The notes: generated by a model not told the origin, from the sequence alone. A DNA stretch of 64,000 bases from Collinsella sp. (GCA_031294825.1 JAUMPM010000055.1:1-64000); one strand, 5' to 3'. Shown: positions 1 through 12,515, numbered from the stretch's first letter. Translations and numbers: made by a program.

Positions 1-107
1 ATGATTTTTCTGGGACGGGGATTAAAAAATCATTCTGTCATGTATGCAGTTGGCGACAAAGCCCTGCTCTCAGAATAATTTTTTAATCCCCGTCCCAGAA
101 AAATCAT
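1..107. repeat. Perfect 30-bp inverted repeat with 47-nt loop
   Basis: Bases 1-30 and 78-107 are exact reverse complements; the arms contain CTGGGACGGGGATTAAAAAA. The element lies at the window edge, so the arm at base 1 may extend further. It is upstream of the carA leader. It could be a bidirectional terminator of a preceding gene or a mobile palindrome. The long loop and T-run inside the arm fit a repeat better than a simple terminator. Confidence 0.8.
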
Positions 108-207
108 TATGCACAGGAAGTCATAATTATCATTTTGTAAACAATTCTATGTAATTAATGCCATGGGCGATGCTTGCGGTTAGAATACCGCGAGGCCTAA
201 CTACACA

Positions 208-243
208 CCTTTAAGCCGGTCCTGTGAGACCGGGAAGGAGAAC
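208..243 (+). promoter_or_regulatory. PyrR-type mRNA hairpin sequestering the carA ribosome binding site
   Basis: The stem CCGGTC (216-221)/GACCGG (228-233) closes the hexaloop CTGTGA (222-227), which matches the CNGNGA loop recognised by PyrR. The flanking CCTT (208-211) can pair with AAGG (235-238), part of the Shine-Dalgarno AAGGAG. PyrR with UMP would therefore hide the ribosome site of carA, as in the translational repression described for mycobacterial pyr genes. The structure is read from the sequence; PyrR control is inferred. Confidence 0.75.
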
Positions 244-244
244 T

Positions 245-1750
245 ATGGCGAACAACCATATTGCGGGCGCTGCCGCCCGCACCGTCGCGCCCAGCGAGCT
301 GTGCCAGCGTATGCTGGCTAAAACCAGCAAGGGCACCTGCGGTCCCTGCATCCTGTATCTTGAGGATGGGACCATTTTTTATGGCCGTGCATGCGGTGCC
401 GAGGGTACCGCAACCGGCGAGGTCTGCTTTAACACGTCGTTCGAGGGCTACTTTGAGGTCATGACCGACCCGAGCTATGCCGGCCAAATCGTAACCATGA
501 CCTATCCGCAGATCGGCAACTACGGCATTGACGAGACCGATGTCCAGTCGGCCTTCCCCGGCGATACCGCTCGCCCCGCGAGCGCTCCCGCCATGCGCGG
601 CATGGTCGTCCACGACATGTGCGCCACGCCTTCTAATTGGCGCTCGACCGTCAGCGTGCCGGAGTACCTGCGTGCGCACGGCATCGTCGCTATCGAGGGC
701 GTCGACACCCGCGCTCTCGTGCGCCACCTGCGCGACAACGGTTCCAAGATGGGCATAATCTCGACGGAGATCTTCGACGTCGACGAGCTTGCCGAGCGCC
801 TGTCCGCCGCGCCTACGCTGGTCGGCGAGAACCTGGTCAAGACCGTGAGCTGCCCTGAGCCCCACGCTTTTGCCGTGAGCGACCTGCCCGCTACGCATGA
901 CTTTGCGCTTGCCCCTACCGCTCCTGCCCGCCACAAAGTGGTCGCCTACGACTGCGGTGTCAAGCGCGGCATCCTGGAGGGCCTGGTTCGTGCTGGCTGC
1001 AACCTCACCGTCGTGCCGTGGGATACACCCGCGCGTCAGGTGCTCGACATGAATCCCGATGGCGTCTTTTTGTCCAACGGCCCCGGCGACCCCGATGCCG
1101 TGGTGGAGACCTACGAGCAGGTGCAGCAGCTAATCGGCAAGGTGCCGGTTTTTGGCATCTGCCTTGGTCACCAGATGATCAGCTTGGCATGCGGCGCCCA
1201 GATGGAAAAGCTCAAATTCGGTCACCGTGGTGGCAACCAGCCGGTTATGAATCTGGTCAGCCGCCGTGTGGAGATCACCGCGCAAAACCACGGCTTTGGC
1301 CTGTTGTTCCCCAGCTTGGGCAAGCTTGTCCCCGAGCTTTCGGGCGGCGAGACCGAGCACGCGGCCGATGGCGATCTGCGCGTCTGGGTGCGCCGCGGTA
1401 TCGCGCCGGTCGTGATGAACGAGCGTTTCGGCCGCATTCGCCTGACGCATGTGAATCTCAATGACGGCACCGCCGAGGGCATTCAGCTGCTCGATGCGCC
1501 GTGCTTCTCGGTCCAGTACCATCCCGAGGCATCGCCCGGCCCCACCGATGCTCACTATCTCTTTACCGCCTTTACGCGACTCATGGACGGCGAGGAGAAC
1601 TATCTGGACATCGATACCGCCAAGGACCGCCTTGCCGGCTGGAATTTCGCCGATAGTGGTTCCGCCGTTCTACCGAACGGCGGACCTGTCGACGCTGCGG
1701 CTGCATCTGGCACATCATCTTGCCGTTCTGCTTCGGACGCGCGGGCATAA
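245..1750 (+). CDS. carA: Carbamoyl-phosphate synthase small (glutaminase) subunit
   Basis: Hydrolyses glutamine and channels ammonia to CarB for carbamoyl phosphate, feeding pyrimidines and arginine. The start ATG at 245 follows AAGGAG. The N-terminal CPSase_sm domain is followed by a class I amidotransferase domain with GICLGHQ (nucleophile C306) and QYHPEASPGP (H426, E428). The product is 501 aa, well above the usual 360-390. The excess is an insertion at about residues 361-399, between the NHGF segment and the THVNLNDG segment, plus a tail of about 30 residues after the last conserved helix. carB follows 98 bp downstream, and a PyrR-type hairpin overlaps the ribosome site. Confidence 0.96.
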   Translation: MANNHIAGAAARTVAPSELCQRMLAKTSKGTCGPCILYLEDGTIFYGRACGAEGTATGEVCFNTSFEGYFEVMTDPSYAGQIVTMTYPQIGNYGIDETDVQSAFPGDTARPASAPAMRGMVVHDMCATPSNWRSTVSVPEYLRAHGIVAIEGVDTRALVRHLRDNGSKMGIISTEIFDVDELAERLSAAPTLVGENLVKTVSCPEPHAFAVSDLPATHDFALAPTAPARHKVVAYDCGVKRGILEGLVRAGCNLTVVPWDTPARQVLDMNPDGVFLSNGPGDPDAVVETYEQVQQLIGKVPVFGICLGHQMISLACGAQMEKLKFGHRGGNQPVMNLVSRRVEITAQNHGFGLLFPSLGKLVPELSGGETEHAADGDLRVWVRRGIAPVVMNERFGRIRLTHVNLNDGTAEGIQLLDAPCFSVQYHPEASPGPTDAHYLFTAFTRLMDGEENYLDIDTAKDRLAGWNFADSGSAVLPNGGPVDAAAASGTSSCRSASDARA

Positions 1751-1848
1751 GCCCAGCGCGCCCTCGCATCACGGCAACCTGATGCACCAGCTGCACCCTC
1801 GCTGACTTTTCCAAAACATTGAGTCAGCCTCTCTAGGAGGTTTTAAAC

Positions 1849-5163
<3,315 letters not shown>

Positions 5164-5174
5164 TTGACCTGGCC

Positions 5175-5265
5175 GGCCGGGGCGGGAGGGGCCGAGATTT
5201 CCCCCTTTCGCTCCGGCTGCAAGCAGAGTCGCTCAGGAGGAAACTCGGCCCCTCCCGCCCCGGCC
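5175..5265. repeat. Palindromic element E1, 22-bp perfect arms
   Basis: Arms at 5175-5196 and 5244-5265 are exact reverse complements (GGCCGGGGCGGGAGGGGCCG core). The 47-nt loop, read on the minus strand, contains CTGAGCGACTCTGC followed by GCAGCCGGAG. Element E2 at 12622-12709 has an entirely different arm but nearly the same loop motif. E1 lies just behind carB and before its terminator. Confidence 0.75.
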
Positions 5266-5337
5266 TGCGGTGACTCGGTTGCACTGTGTGCTGCCGAAGG
5301 AGCTTTGCGCGATGACTAGGGCTGAATAGAAAATGAG

Positions 5338-5380
5338 TGTGGGCTCTGTCGTTCATTCGGACGACAGAGCCCACATTTTG
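5338..5380 (+). terminator. Rho-independent terminator of carAB
   Basis: The perfect 15-bp stem TGTGGGCTCTGTCGT/ACGACAGAGCCCACA (5338-5352 and 5361-5375) has an 8-nt loop and is followed by TTTTGT. It is the strongest terminator near carB. Confidence 0.85.
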
Positions 5381-5443
5381 TATGGGGCCTTCAGGTGAAT
5401 TGCAATCATATGAAGGCCTTTTACCAAGGGAGAGATATGTCTT

Positions 5444-5647
5444 TGGACAGTTAGTTCAGATTTGTATTTCTCAAAGAGCAGAAGTCGGTTAATTTAGGCT
5501 CAATTGAACTGTTTTCGCTTTCCTAATGAGGCAGATATGCTTACTCAAGGGCGGAAAAGGCTTATCGCTGGGTCCCAGTGACTCAAAAACCGAGATGATT
5601 AAGCAAAAGCCACTGCCAAAAAAATACAAATCTGAACTAACTGCCCA
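5444..5647. mobile_element. 204-bp element A with 26-bp terminal inverted repeats
   Basis: The left end TGGACAGTTAGTTCAGAT.. (5444-5469) is the reverse complement of 5622-5647 with one mismatch. Elements at 30414-30617 and 31942-32143 share the same ends and length but not the same interior. It carries no convincing ORF, and no clear target-site duplication flanks it. It is MITE-like by structure. The interior is AT-rich compared with the genes. Confidence 0.75.
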
Positions 5648-5681
5648 CCACCCTCTGTCAACCTTTCTATTCAAACCAAAT

Positions 5682-5779
5682 CAGCCAACGTATGTCATAG
5701 CAATCCCCGGTAGGTCGCAGGGTGGCGGCTGAGCCTTTTCTTCGGGAAACTTCGCGAAGTCCAGTTCCCGAGGGAAAGG
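5682..5779. repeat. Palindromic element E3 with conserved 41-bp left flank
   Basis: Bases 5682-5722 match 12583-12623 at 37 of 41 positions (both contain CCGGTAGGTCGCAGGG). The flank is followed by an imperfect 15-bp palindrome, 5734-5748 with 5765-5779, around ACTTCGCGAAGT. Small ORFs through both copies translate to similar peptides (QPTYV..AI.GRSQG), but this only reflects DNA repetition. Confidence 0.65.
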
Positions 5780-6104
5780 TATGGTCTGTGTAATACCAGA
5801 TAAACAGTACATTTTTGCTTAATTGATATTTGGGAGAAGAACCAATTGGTGTGGCTTATTAAGCCCACTTTGCCATTGACGCTCATTTTAATACCACTGG
5901 GAGAATTCCGAACTTGGTTGCGCAACTGCTCCTGTATGCTGATTCAACCTAATAGGTGGATATCTGGTTACTACCAGTTGACCACTTGGTAACGGGTGGG
6001 CCCACTGCACGGAATGTACCGAACACCCCTCCCGTTTGATGCGTGCGCCATGCTGCAGGGCGTGCGTCCGCGACACTTCCGCATGTCGGAGGGAAGGAGT
6101 CCAG
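5780..6104. other. Upstream region of the GH31 gene
   Basis: No gene is seen here. The region is AT-rich up to about 5960 and contains a loose dyad at 5967-5993 (GTTAC...TACCA and TGGTAAC) that could be an operator for a sugar-responsive repressor. I could not identify a convincing -35/-10 pair. The Shine-Dalgarno GGAAGGAG lies just before the GTG at 6105. Confidence 0.35.
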
Positions 6105-9100
6105 GTGTGTAGGAATTCCATTTTTACGAAACGGTGGGTGAAGGGAAGCGCGGTCCTCGTTGCCACTGCAGCGACGCTTGTGTTTGCCAATCCCCAGCAG
6201 GCGATTGCCACGCCACTCAAGGGTGTCGACTCAGCGACCGTGTCTCAGTCTGCCTCGAACGTCGTCGACATCGATTTCGCTGACGGCATCAAGGGCCGTA
6301 TTACGTTCCTCGAGGACGGTATTTTCCGTTATAACGTCGACCCCAAGGGTGAGTTTTCCGAGTACGCCACGCCGCGCAGTAAGTCTCACACGGCTAAGAT
6401 CCAGGCTCAGCCCGATACCTCGGACACCTACAGCAAGCCGAGTGCGACGGTTGCCGACAAGGGCGACACTATCGAGATCACCGGCGGAAAGGCGACCGTG
6501 ATCCTGGACAAGGCGACTGGCAAGATGAGTATCAAGTCAGGCGACCGTGGCGTGGTTTCTGAGTCTGCGCCCCTCGACCTTGATAAGAAGGGTACCGTCC
6601 AGACGCTCGCCAAGGAGAAGTCCGAGAACTTCTTTGGCGGCGGCACCCAGAACGGCCGCTTCCTGCACACCAACCAGACCATCGCCATCTCCAACACTAA
6701 CAACTGGACCGATGGCGGCGTTGCCTCGCCCAACCCGTTCTATTGGACGAGCGACGGCTACGGCGTGCTCCGAAACACGTTTGCAGAGGGTTCCTACGAC
6801 TTCGGTTCCACGGACTCATCGACGGTCACGACTTTGCACAGCGAGAATGAGTTTGATGCCTATTACTTCGTGGCGACCAACGAGGGTGCCTCGAACGTGG
6901 CAACCGAGATGCTGCAGGACTACTACAAGGTGACCGGCAATCCGGTGCTGCTGCCCGAGTACGGTTTCTACCTGGGTCATCTTAATGCCTATAACCGTGA
7001 TGGCTGGTCAACGACCTCGGGTCAAAAGAAGTGGGAGACCAAGGGCAGCAAGTCCTCGAGTGAGAAGGGCGACGTTAAATACGAGTCCGGCATGTCGACA
7101 GGCTACAAGCTCGACGGCACGCTTGCGGCCGAGACGCTCAACGGTGAGGGCCCTACGGTTGATACCGAGAACATGAAGGCGACCGATTTCGACCGCCAGT
7201 TCTCCGCCCGGCAGGTTATCGATGACTACGAGGACAACGACATGCCGCTCGGTTGGTTCCTGCCGAACGACGGTTACGGTGCTGGCTACGGCCAGAACGG
7301 TTACTACAAGACCGGCGGCGTCAACTCCGACGGAACGAGTTCTGCCGAGCGCCTCAACGCCGTGCGCGCCAACGTCGACAATCTTAAGAAGTTCACCGAG
7401 TATGCCAACTCCAAGGGCGTGAGCACCGGTCTCTGGACCCAGTCGAACCTCGAGCCCGATAGCAACTCCGAGACCCCGTGGCATCTGCTGCGCGATTTCG
7501 ATTCTGAGGTTAAGACTGGTGGCATCACCACGCTCAAGACCGACGTCGCTTGGGTCGGCTCCGGCTACTCCTTTGGCCTCAACGGCATCAAGACGGCCTA
7601 TGACACCGTGACCACCGGCGCCAACAAGCGCCCCAACATCATCACGCTTGACGGCTGGGCCGGCACGCAGCGCTTTGGCGGCATCTGGACCGGCGACCAG
7701 TACGGCGGTAACTGGGAGTACATTCGCTTCCATATCCCCACGTATATCGGCCAGAGCCTCTCGGGCAACCCCAACATCGGCTCCGATATGGACGGCATCT
7801 TTGGTGGCGATCCCATCATCTCCGCTCGCGACTACCAGTGGAAGACATTCACGCCCTCTATGCTTGACATGGACGGTTGGGGCACCTACCGCAAGTCGCC
7901 CATGACGCACGGCGATCCATACACGGGCATCTCGCGCTTCTATCTCAAGCTCAAAGCACAACTCATGCCCTATATCTACACGAGCGCGGCCTCGGCGGCC
8001 AACATCGACACGGGCAACGGCGATACCGGCCTTCCCATGATCCGCGCCATGCTGCTTTCCGACAACTCCGAGTACGCCGCAAGCACCTCGACGCAGTACC
8101 AGTACATGTTCGGTGAGAACTTCCTGGTGGCACCGGTGTATCAGGATACCCAGGCAGATGAGAACGGCAACGATGTCCGCAACGGTATCTACCTGCCCAA
8201 CTACGGTACCGACGAGAATCCCACCATCTGGATTGACTACTTCTCGGGCAAGCAGTACCGCGGCGGTCAGGTCCTCAACAACTACGAGGCTCCGCTTTGG
8301 AAGCTGCCACTCTTTGTTAAGGCCAACGCCATCGTGCCGATGTACGCCGAGAACAACAACCCCGAGGCTGTGACCGAGACCAACACCAAGGGCACCAATC
8401 GCAGCCAGCGTATCGTCGAGTTCTTCGCCACCGAGGGTGAGGGCAGCTTTACGCAGTACGAGGATGACGGCTCCTCCATCGAGAACAACACGACCGAGGA
8501 CGATTCCTACGGCACAATCGACAATATTTCCTACGGTGAGCATGTGAGCACCGTCTATAAGTCGAGCGTGGTGGGCGGCACGGCGACCTTTACCGCCGAG
8601 GCATCGCAGGGCGGCTACAGCGGCTACGACTCCAACCGCACCACGACCTTTGTGGCCAACGTCTCCGCCAAGCCCACGAGCGTCTCCGCCAAGAACGGCG
8701 GATCCGCGCTCAACGTGGTTGAGGTCGACTCGCAGGAGGCCTTTGACGCCGCGACCCCCGAGGCCGGCCAGGTGGTCTACTTCTACAACGAGACCCCCAA
8801 CCTCAACCACTACGGTAGCGACGCAGGCAGCACCGAGGCCGAGCAGGGCGAGAGCTTCAACAACACCAAGATCACCACGAATCCCAAGGTCTACGTCAAG
8901 TTCGCGAAGACCGATGTCGCCACGGCAGCGCAGACGCTCGAACTGGGCGATTTCGTGAACGCCGATGCCACGCTCGCGGCCGACCGCTTCAACGAGAACC
9001 TCTCCGCACCCGCGAACCTTGCTGCCCCCGAGGACGCCACGACCCCCACGAGCATTAAGCTCACTTGGGGGAAGGTCGATGGTGCTACCTCCTACGACCT

Positions 9101-12100
9101 TAAGGTAGACGGCACTGTGTTCGCCGTGGGCGATGCGGCAGAATTCACGCATACCGATCTTGCCTACAACAGCAAGCATACCTACCAGATTCGTTCGCGC
9201 AACGCCGATGGCTACTCCGCATGGAGCGACGTGCTTGAGGCGAACTCTGCGCTCGACCCGTGGCGGAACGTGCCTGAGGCCGAGGAAATCACTTGGGAGG
9301 GCTCGCTCTACGGTAGCCATAAGGCCGAACTCGCCTTCGACCATGAGTTCCAGTCGGGCGACGGCGGTTTCCACTCCGGTGGCAACGATCTGGGCAAGGC
9401 GCTTACCGTTGACTACGGTCGCGCTTACAAGCTCGACAAGCTCGAGTACTATCCGCGCGATGATGCCGGTAACGGCACTGTGACCAAGATGCGCATCGAG
9501 ACGAGCCTCGACGGCGTGCATTGGACGACGCAGGAGGTCGACTGGGGGCGCTCCGCCGCTTGCAAGACGGTGGCGTTCGACGGCGCCGTGGCCGCGCGCT
9601 ACGTGCGTATGACGCCGCTCGCGTCCGTGGGCAACTTCTTCTCCGCCTCCGAGATCGCCATCTACAAGACCGACGGCACGGACGGCTTCGCTGTGGGCTC
9701 CAACCTCAACAAGGCCACGGTCTCCGACGGCGACTACTCCAACATGAAGAATTACCTGGGTCTTGAGAACCGCGAGCCCGACACCTCGACGTTCGACTCC
9801 CAGATCCGCGCCCACTTCGCCGACCTCAACGGCAACGGCGTCTACGACGTGTACGACTACTCCTTCACCATGGCGGCGCTCGACGGCGGCACCAAGCAAA
9901 AGGGCAAGGCTGCTGGCACCCTCGCGGTGATCCCGAGCAAGATGGAGGTCGAGGCCGGCGACGAGATCACGGTCGACGTCTACGCCACCGACGCCGAGAA
10001 CATCAACGCGCTCGGTGCGCTCGTCAACTTCAACAGCGACCAGTTCGAGTATGTCTCCGAGAGCATCGCGCAGGATGCGTCGACGGCGGGCATGGAGAAC
10101 CTCTCGCGCGAGAAAGTGCAGTTCACGGATGGCCACCAGACCATCAACCTGGCCTTCGCCAACCGCGGCGACGCCAAGCTCTTCAACAGTACTGGTGTGG
10201 TCGCGAGCTTTAAACTCAAGGCTAAGACGGCCGGCAAGGTCGAGCTGCCCTCGACGTCTTGGCTCGTCGGCCCGGCGTGCGACGCGCTCGAGTTCGTGAG
10301 TGATGGCACCGTGACGATGCCCGGTGTCCCGCAGCCCACCAAGTCCGAGTACGGCCGCGACGCCTTTGACATCACGATGACCAACGACGAGCTCCCCACC
10401 GACGACGGCACCAACGTCGAGAAGCTCATCCAGCAGAAGAGCTATGACGGACTGTTCGACAACAATGAGGGCGGCAACGACTTCGAGTTCCTGTGGAACT
10501 ATGGGCCCAACTGGATCGACGGCAAGATGCCGACCTACGTCAAGCTGCCCGCCACGATGACGTTCGCCTTCAAGACGCCGTCGAAACTCGATAGCGTCGA
10601 GGTCGTTAACCGCAACGGTGGCAACGGCACCGTGCAGAAGATTAAGTCCGTCGTGACGTTCGAGGACGGCTCGACCCAGGAGTTCTCGGGCGGAAGCTTT
10701 GATTCCTATCAGGCTCGCTACGCCTTTGGCCTCTCTGCCGAGAACAAGGGCAAGAAGGCGACCAAGGTCGAGATCACGCCGCTTGAGGCATCGGGTGACC
10801 AGATGCTCACGCTGCGCGAGATCAACTTCAACTACACACAGGGTGTCGAGGCCATCGAGGGTGTCGAACTGGGCAAGAACCAGACCGAGTTCTTCGAGGG
10901 CGATGTGACGCTCGTCGACGCCAAGGCCACGCCCGAGAGCGCCGGCTACCCCTATGTGACGGTCGAGAGCTCCGATCCTTCTGTGGTGAGCGTCTCCGCT
11001 GTCCAGGCCGGCGATAGCGTGAGCTACTACCTGCGCGCCAACAAGGCCGGCAAGGCAACGATCACGGTGGCGTCGGTGCTCGATCCCTCCAAGACCGCAT
11101 CCTATGAGGTCGAGGTCAAGGCTGGTGTCGACACCTCTGCGCTCATGGCAGCGCTTTCCAAGGCCGCGGGCTACAGCGAGTCCGTCTACACCAAGGATTC
11201 CTATGCAGCCCTCACCGCTGCGGTCGAGGCGGCTCAGAAGCTCCTCGATGGCGGCCAGGGCAGCTATAGCAAGAAGGATGTCGCAGACGCCACGGCCAAG
11301 ATCGAGAAGGCAATCGACGGCCTCAAGATGCGCCCCGTCGATGAGAAGAGCCTCATCAACACGCCCGAGAACCGCGAGAACGTCAAGGTGACCGGCTTCT
11401 CGAGCGAGGCCGACTATGAGGGCAGCAACGCCGTCAACGCTCTTGACGGCGATGAGCAGACGCTCTGGCACAGCGACTGGGCCTATAAGGCCGGTATGCC
11501 CCAGTACCTGACCGTCGACCTGGGCCGCGACTACGATCTCACCGACGTCACGTTCCTGCCGCGCCAGGACGGCGGCACGAACGGCGATATCTTTGAGGCC
11601 GAGGTGCTGGTTTCCGACACCGCCGACGGTTATGAGATGGGCACCGCCACGTCGATGGGTACGTTTACCTTCGACAACGACGGCCGCGTGCTCACCGACC
11701 GTGGCGACTGGAAGCAGATGAGCTTTGGTGCCGCGCGCGGTCGCTACGTGACCGTCAAGGTGCTCCACGCCGGCGGTGGCAGCGTTGACGCCTACTGCAG
11801 CATGGCGGAGCTCAAGTTCTACGGTACGGCCGTTCCCAATCCGGTGGCGAAGGACGACCTCACTGCCGCGATTGAAAAGGTTGATGCCGAGGTTGCAGCC
11901 GGCGACCTTAAGGCCAGCGACTACACCGAGGCTTCCTGGACCGCGTTCCAGAACGCCTTGGCGAGCGCCCGCGCCATCCTGAACGACGAGAACGCCACGC
12001 AGGACGAGGTCGACCAGGCACTCAAGGCACTCGAGAGTGCTCGCGACGCGCTTGAGAAGACTCCGGTGACCCCGGTCGAGAACCCGACCAAGAAGCAGCT

Positions 12101-12515
12101 CAAGGCCTTGGTCAAGCAGGCGAAGGAGACTGACACCAGGGGCAAGACGGACGAGTCTGTCAAGGCCCTGACGGATGCCATTACCTACGCCGAGGACGTC
12201 TTGGGTGATGAGAATGCTTCCGACATCCAGCTCCAGGCGGCTTATGACCAGCTCAAGCTGGCCATTGAGAGCCTCAAGGATGCCGATTCCGGCAACCAGG
12301 GCGGCTCGGGCAACCAGGGTTCCGGCAATGGCTCAAACGGCGGCAACCAGGCGGGCAAGCCCGCAGGCGACAAGGCCCAGGGCAGCAAGAAGAGCGGTTC
12401 GGCGATCCCCAATACCGGCGACCAGACGGCGGCGACCGTCGCGGCCGTCGGTGGTCTTGGCGCCATCATCGCCGCGATCGGCGCTTTCTTCCATCGTCGC
12501 AGCAAGGCTAAGTAG
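6105..12515 (+). CDS. Giant cell-wall-anchored GH31 glycoside hydrolase
   Basis: A predicted secreted exo-glycosidase of family GH31. The GTG at 6105 follows GAAGGAG and opens a signal peptide (FTKRWVKGSAVLVATAATLV). The catalytic barrel spans about residues 280-700, with putative nucleophile D480 in LKTDVAWVG and acid/base D531 in GIWTGDQYGG. Then follow Fn3 (about 966-1050), discoidin (1052-1200), a dockerin-like calcium repeat (DLNGNGVYDVYDYSF, about 1240), a cohesin-like domain (1284-1420), a second discoidin-like domain (1429-1580), Ig-like (1582-1670), FIVAR (1675-1740), discoidin (1749-1910), two FIVAR modules, a Gly/Asn linker, the sortase-type IPNTGD, a membrane helix and a basic tail. 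The substrate is not determinable; the WTGDQ variant suggests a non-glucosidase GH31 such as the alpha-N-acetylgalactosaminidase type. A class B sortase gene lies 0.8 kb downstream. Confidence 0.88.
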   Translation: MCRNSIFTKRWVKGSAVLVATAATLVFANPQQAIATPLKGVDSATVSQSASNVVDIDFADGIKGRITFLEDGIFRYNVDPKGEFSEYATPRSKSHTAKIQAQPDTSDTYSKPSATVADKGDTIEITGGKATVILDKATGKMSIKSGDRGVVSESAPLDLDKKGTVQTLAKEKSENFFGGGTQNGRFLHTNQTIAISNTNNWTDGGVASPNPFYWTSDGYGVLRNTFAEGSYDFGSTDSSTVTTLHSENEFDAYYFVATNEGASNVATEMLQDYYKVTGNPVLLPEYGFYLGHLNAYNRDGWSTTSGQKKWETKGSKSSSEKGDVKYESGMSTGYKLDGTLAAETLNGEGPTVDTENMKATDFDRQFSARQVIDDYEDNDMPLGWFLPNDGYGAGYGQNGYYKTGGVNSDGTSSAERLNAVRANVDNLKKFTEYANSKGVSTGLWTQSNLEPDSNSETPWHLLRDFDSEVKTGGITTLKTDVAWVGSGYSFGLNGIKTAYDTVTTGANKRPNIITLDGWAGTQRFGGIWTGDQYGGNWEYIRFHIPTYIGQSLSGNPNIGSDMDGIFGGDPIISARDYQWKTFTPSMLDMDGWGTYRKSPMTHGDPYTGISRFYLKLKAQLMPYIYTSAASAANIDTGNGDTGLPMIRAMLLSDNSEYAASTSTQYQYMFGENFLVAPVYQDTQADENGNDVRNGIYLPNYGTDENPTIWIDYFSGKQYRGGQVLNNYEAPLWKLPLFVKANAIVPMYAENNNPEAVTETNTKGTNRSQRIVEFFATEGEGSFTQYEDDGSSIENNTTEDDSYGTIDNISYGEHVSTVYKSSVVGGTATFTAEASQGGYSGYDSNRTTTFVANVSAKPTSVSAKNGGSALNVVEVDSQEAFDAATPEAGQVVYFYNETPNLNHYGSDAGSTEAEQGESFNNTKITTNPKVYVKFAKTDVATAAQTLELGDFVNADATLAADRFNENLSAPANLAAPEDATTPTSIKLTWGKVDGATSYDLKVDGTVFAVGDAAEFTHTDLAYNSKHTYQIRSRNADGYSAWSDVLEANSALDPWRNVPEAEEITWEGSLYGSHKAELAFDHEFQSGDGGFHSGGNDLGKALTVDYGRAYKLDKLEYYPRDDAGNGTVTKMRIETSLDGVHWTTQEVDWGRSAACKTVAFDGAVAARYVRMTPLASVGNFFSASEIAIYKTDGTDGFAVGSNLNKATVSDGDYSNMKNYLGLENREPDTSTFDSQIRAHFADLNGNGVYDVYDYSFTMAALDGGTKQKGKAAGTLAVIPSKMEVEAGDEITVDVYATDAENINALGALVNFNSDQFEYVSESIAQDASTAGMENLSREKVQFTDGHQTINLAFANRGDAKLFNSTGVVASFKLKAKTAGKVELPSTSWLVGPACDALEFVSDGTVTMPGVPQPTKSEYGRDAFDITMTNDELPTDDGTNVEKLIQQKSYDGLFDNNEGGNDFEFLWNYGPNWIDGKMPTYVKLPATMTFAFKTPSKLDSVEVVNRNGGNGTVQKIKSVVTFEDGSTQEFSGGSFDSYQARYAFGLSAENKGKKATKVEITPLEASGDQMLTLREINFNYTQGVEAIEGVELGKNQTEFFEGDVTLVDAKATPESAGYPYVTVESSDPSVVSVSAVQAGDSVSYYLRANKAGKATITVASVLDPSKTASYEVEVKAGVDTSALMAALSKAAGYSESVYTKDSYAALTAAVEAAQKLLDGGQGSYSKKDVADATAKIEKAIDGLKMRPVDEKSLINTPENRENVKVTGFSSEADYEGSNAVNALDGDEQTLWHSDWAYKAGMPQYLTVDLGRDYDLTDVTFLPRQDGGTNGDIFEAEVLVSDTADGYEMGTATSMGTFTFDNDGRVLTDRGDWKQMSFGAARGRYVTVKVLHAGGGSVDAYCSMAELKFYGTAVPNPVAKDDLTAAIEKVDAEVAAGDLKASDYTEASWTAFQNALASARAILNDENATQDEVDQALKALESARDALEKTPVTPVENPTKKQLKALVKQAKETDTRGKTDESVKALTDAITYAEDVLGDENASDIQLQAAYDQLKLAIESLKDADSGNQGGSGNQGSGNGSNGGNQAGKPAGDKAQGSKKSGSAIPNTGDQTAATVAAVGGLGAIIAAIGAFFHRRSKAK

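Noticed and set aside
5526..5732. Small protein of 68 codons in the carB-GH31 spacer
   Set aside because: It spans the end of a TIR element and the conserved repeat flank; the similar peptide near 12580 only reflects DNA repetition.
7008..11768. 1586-codon open frame on the minus strand opposite the GH31 gene
   Set aside because: Mirror of the plus-strand codon bias (GC-rich third positions). The plus-strand product has clear domains and a signal peptide, and the minus-strand translation is His/Val/Gly-rich without recognisable domains.
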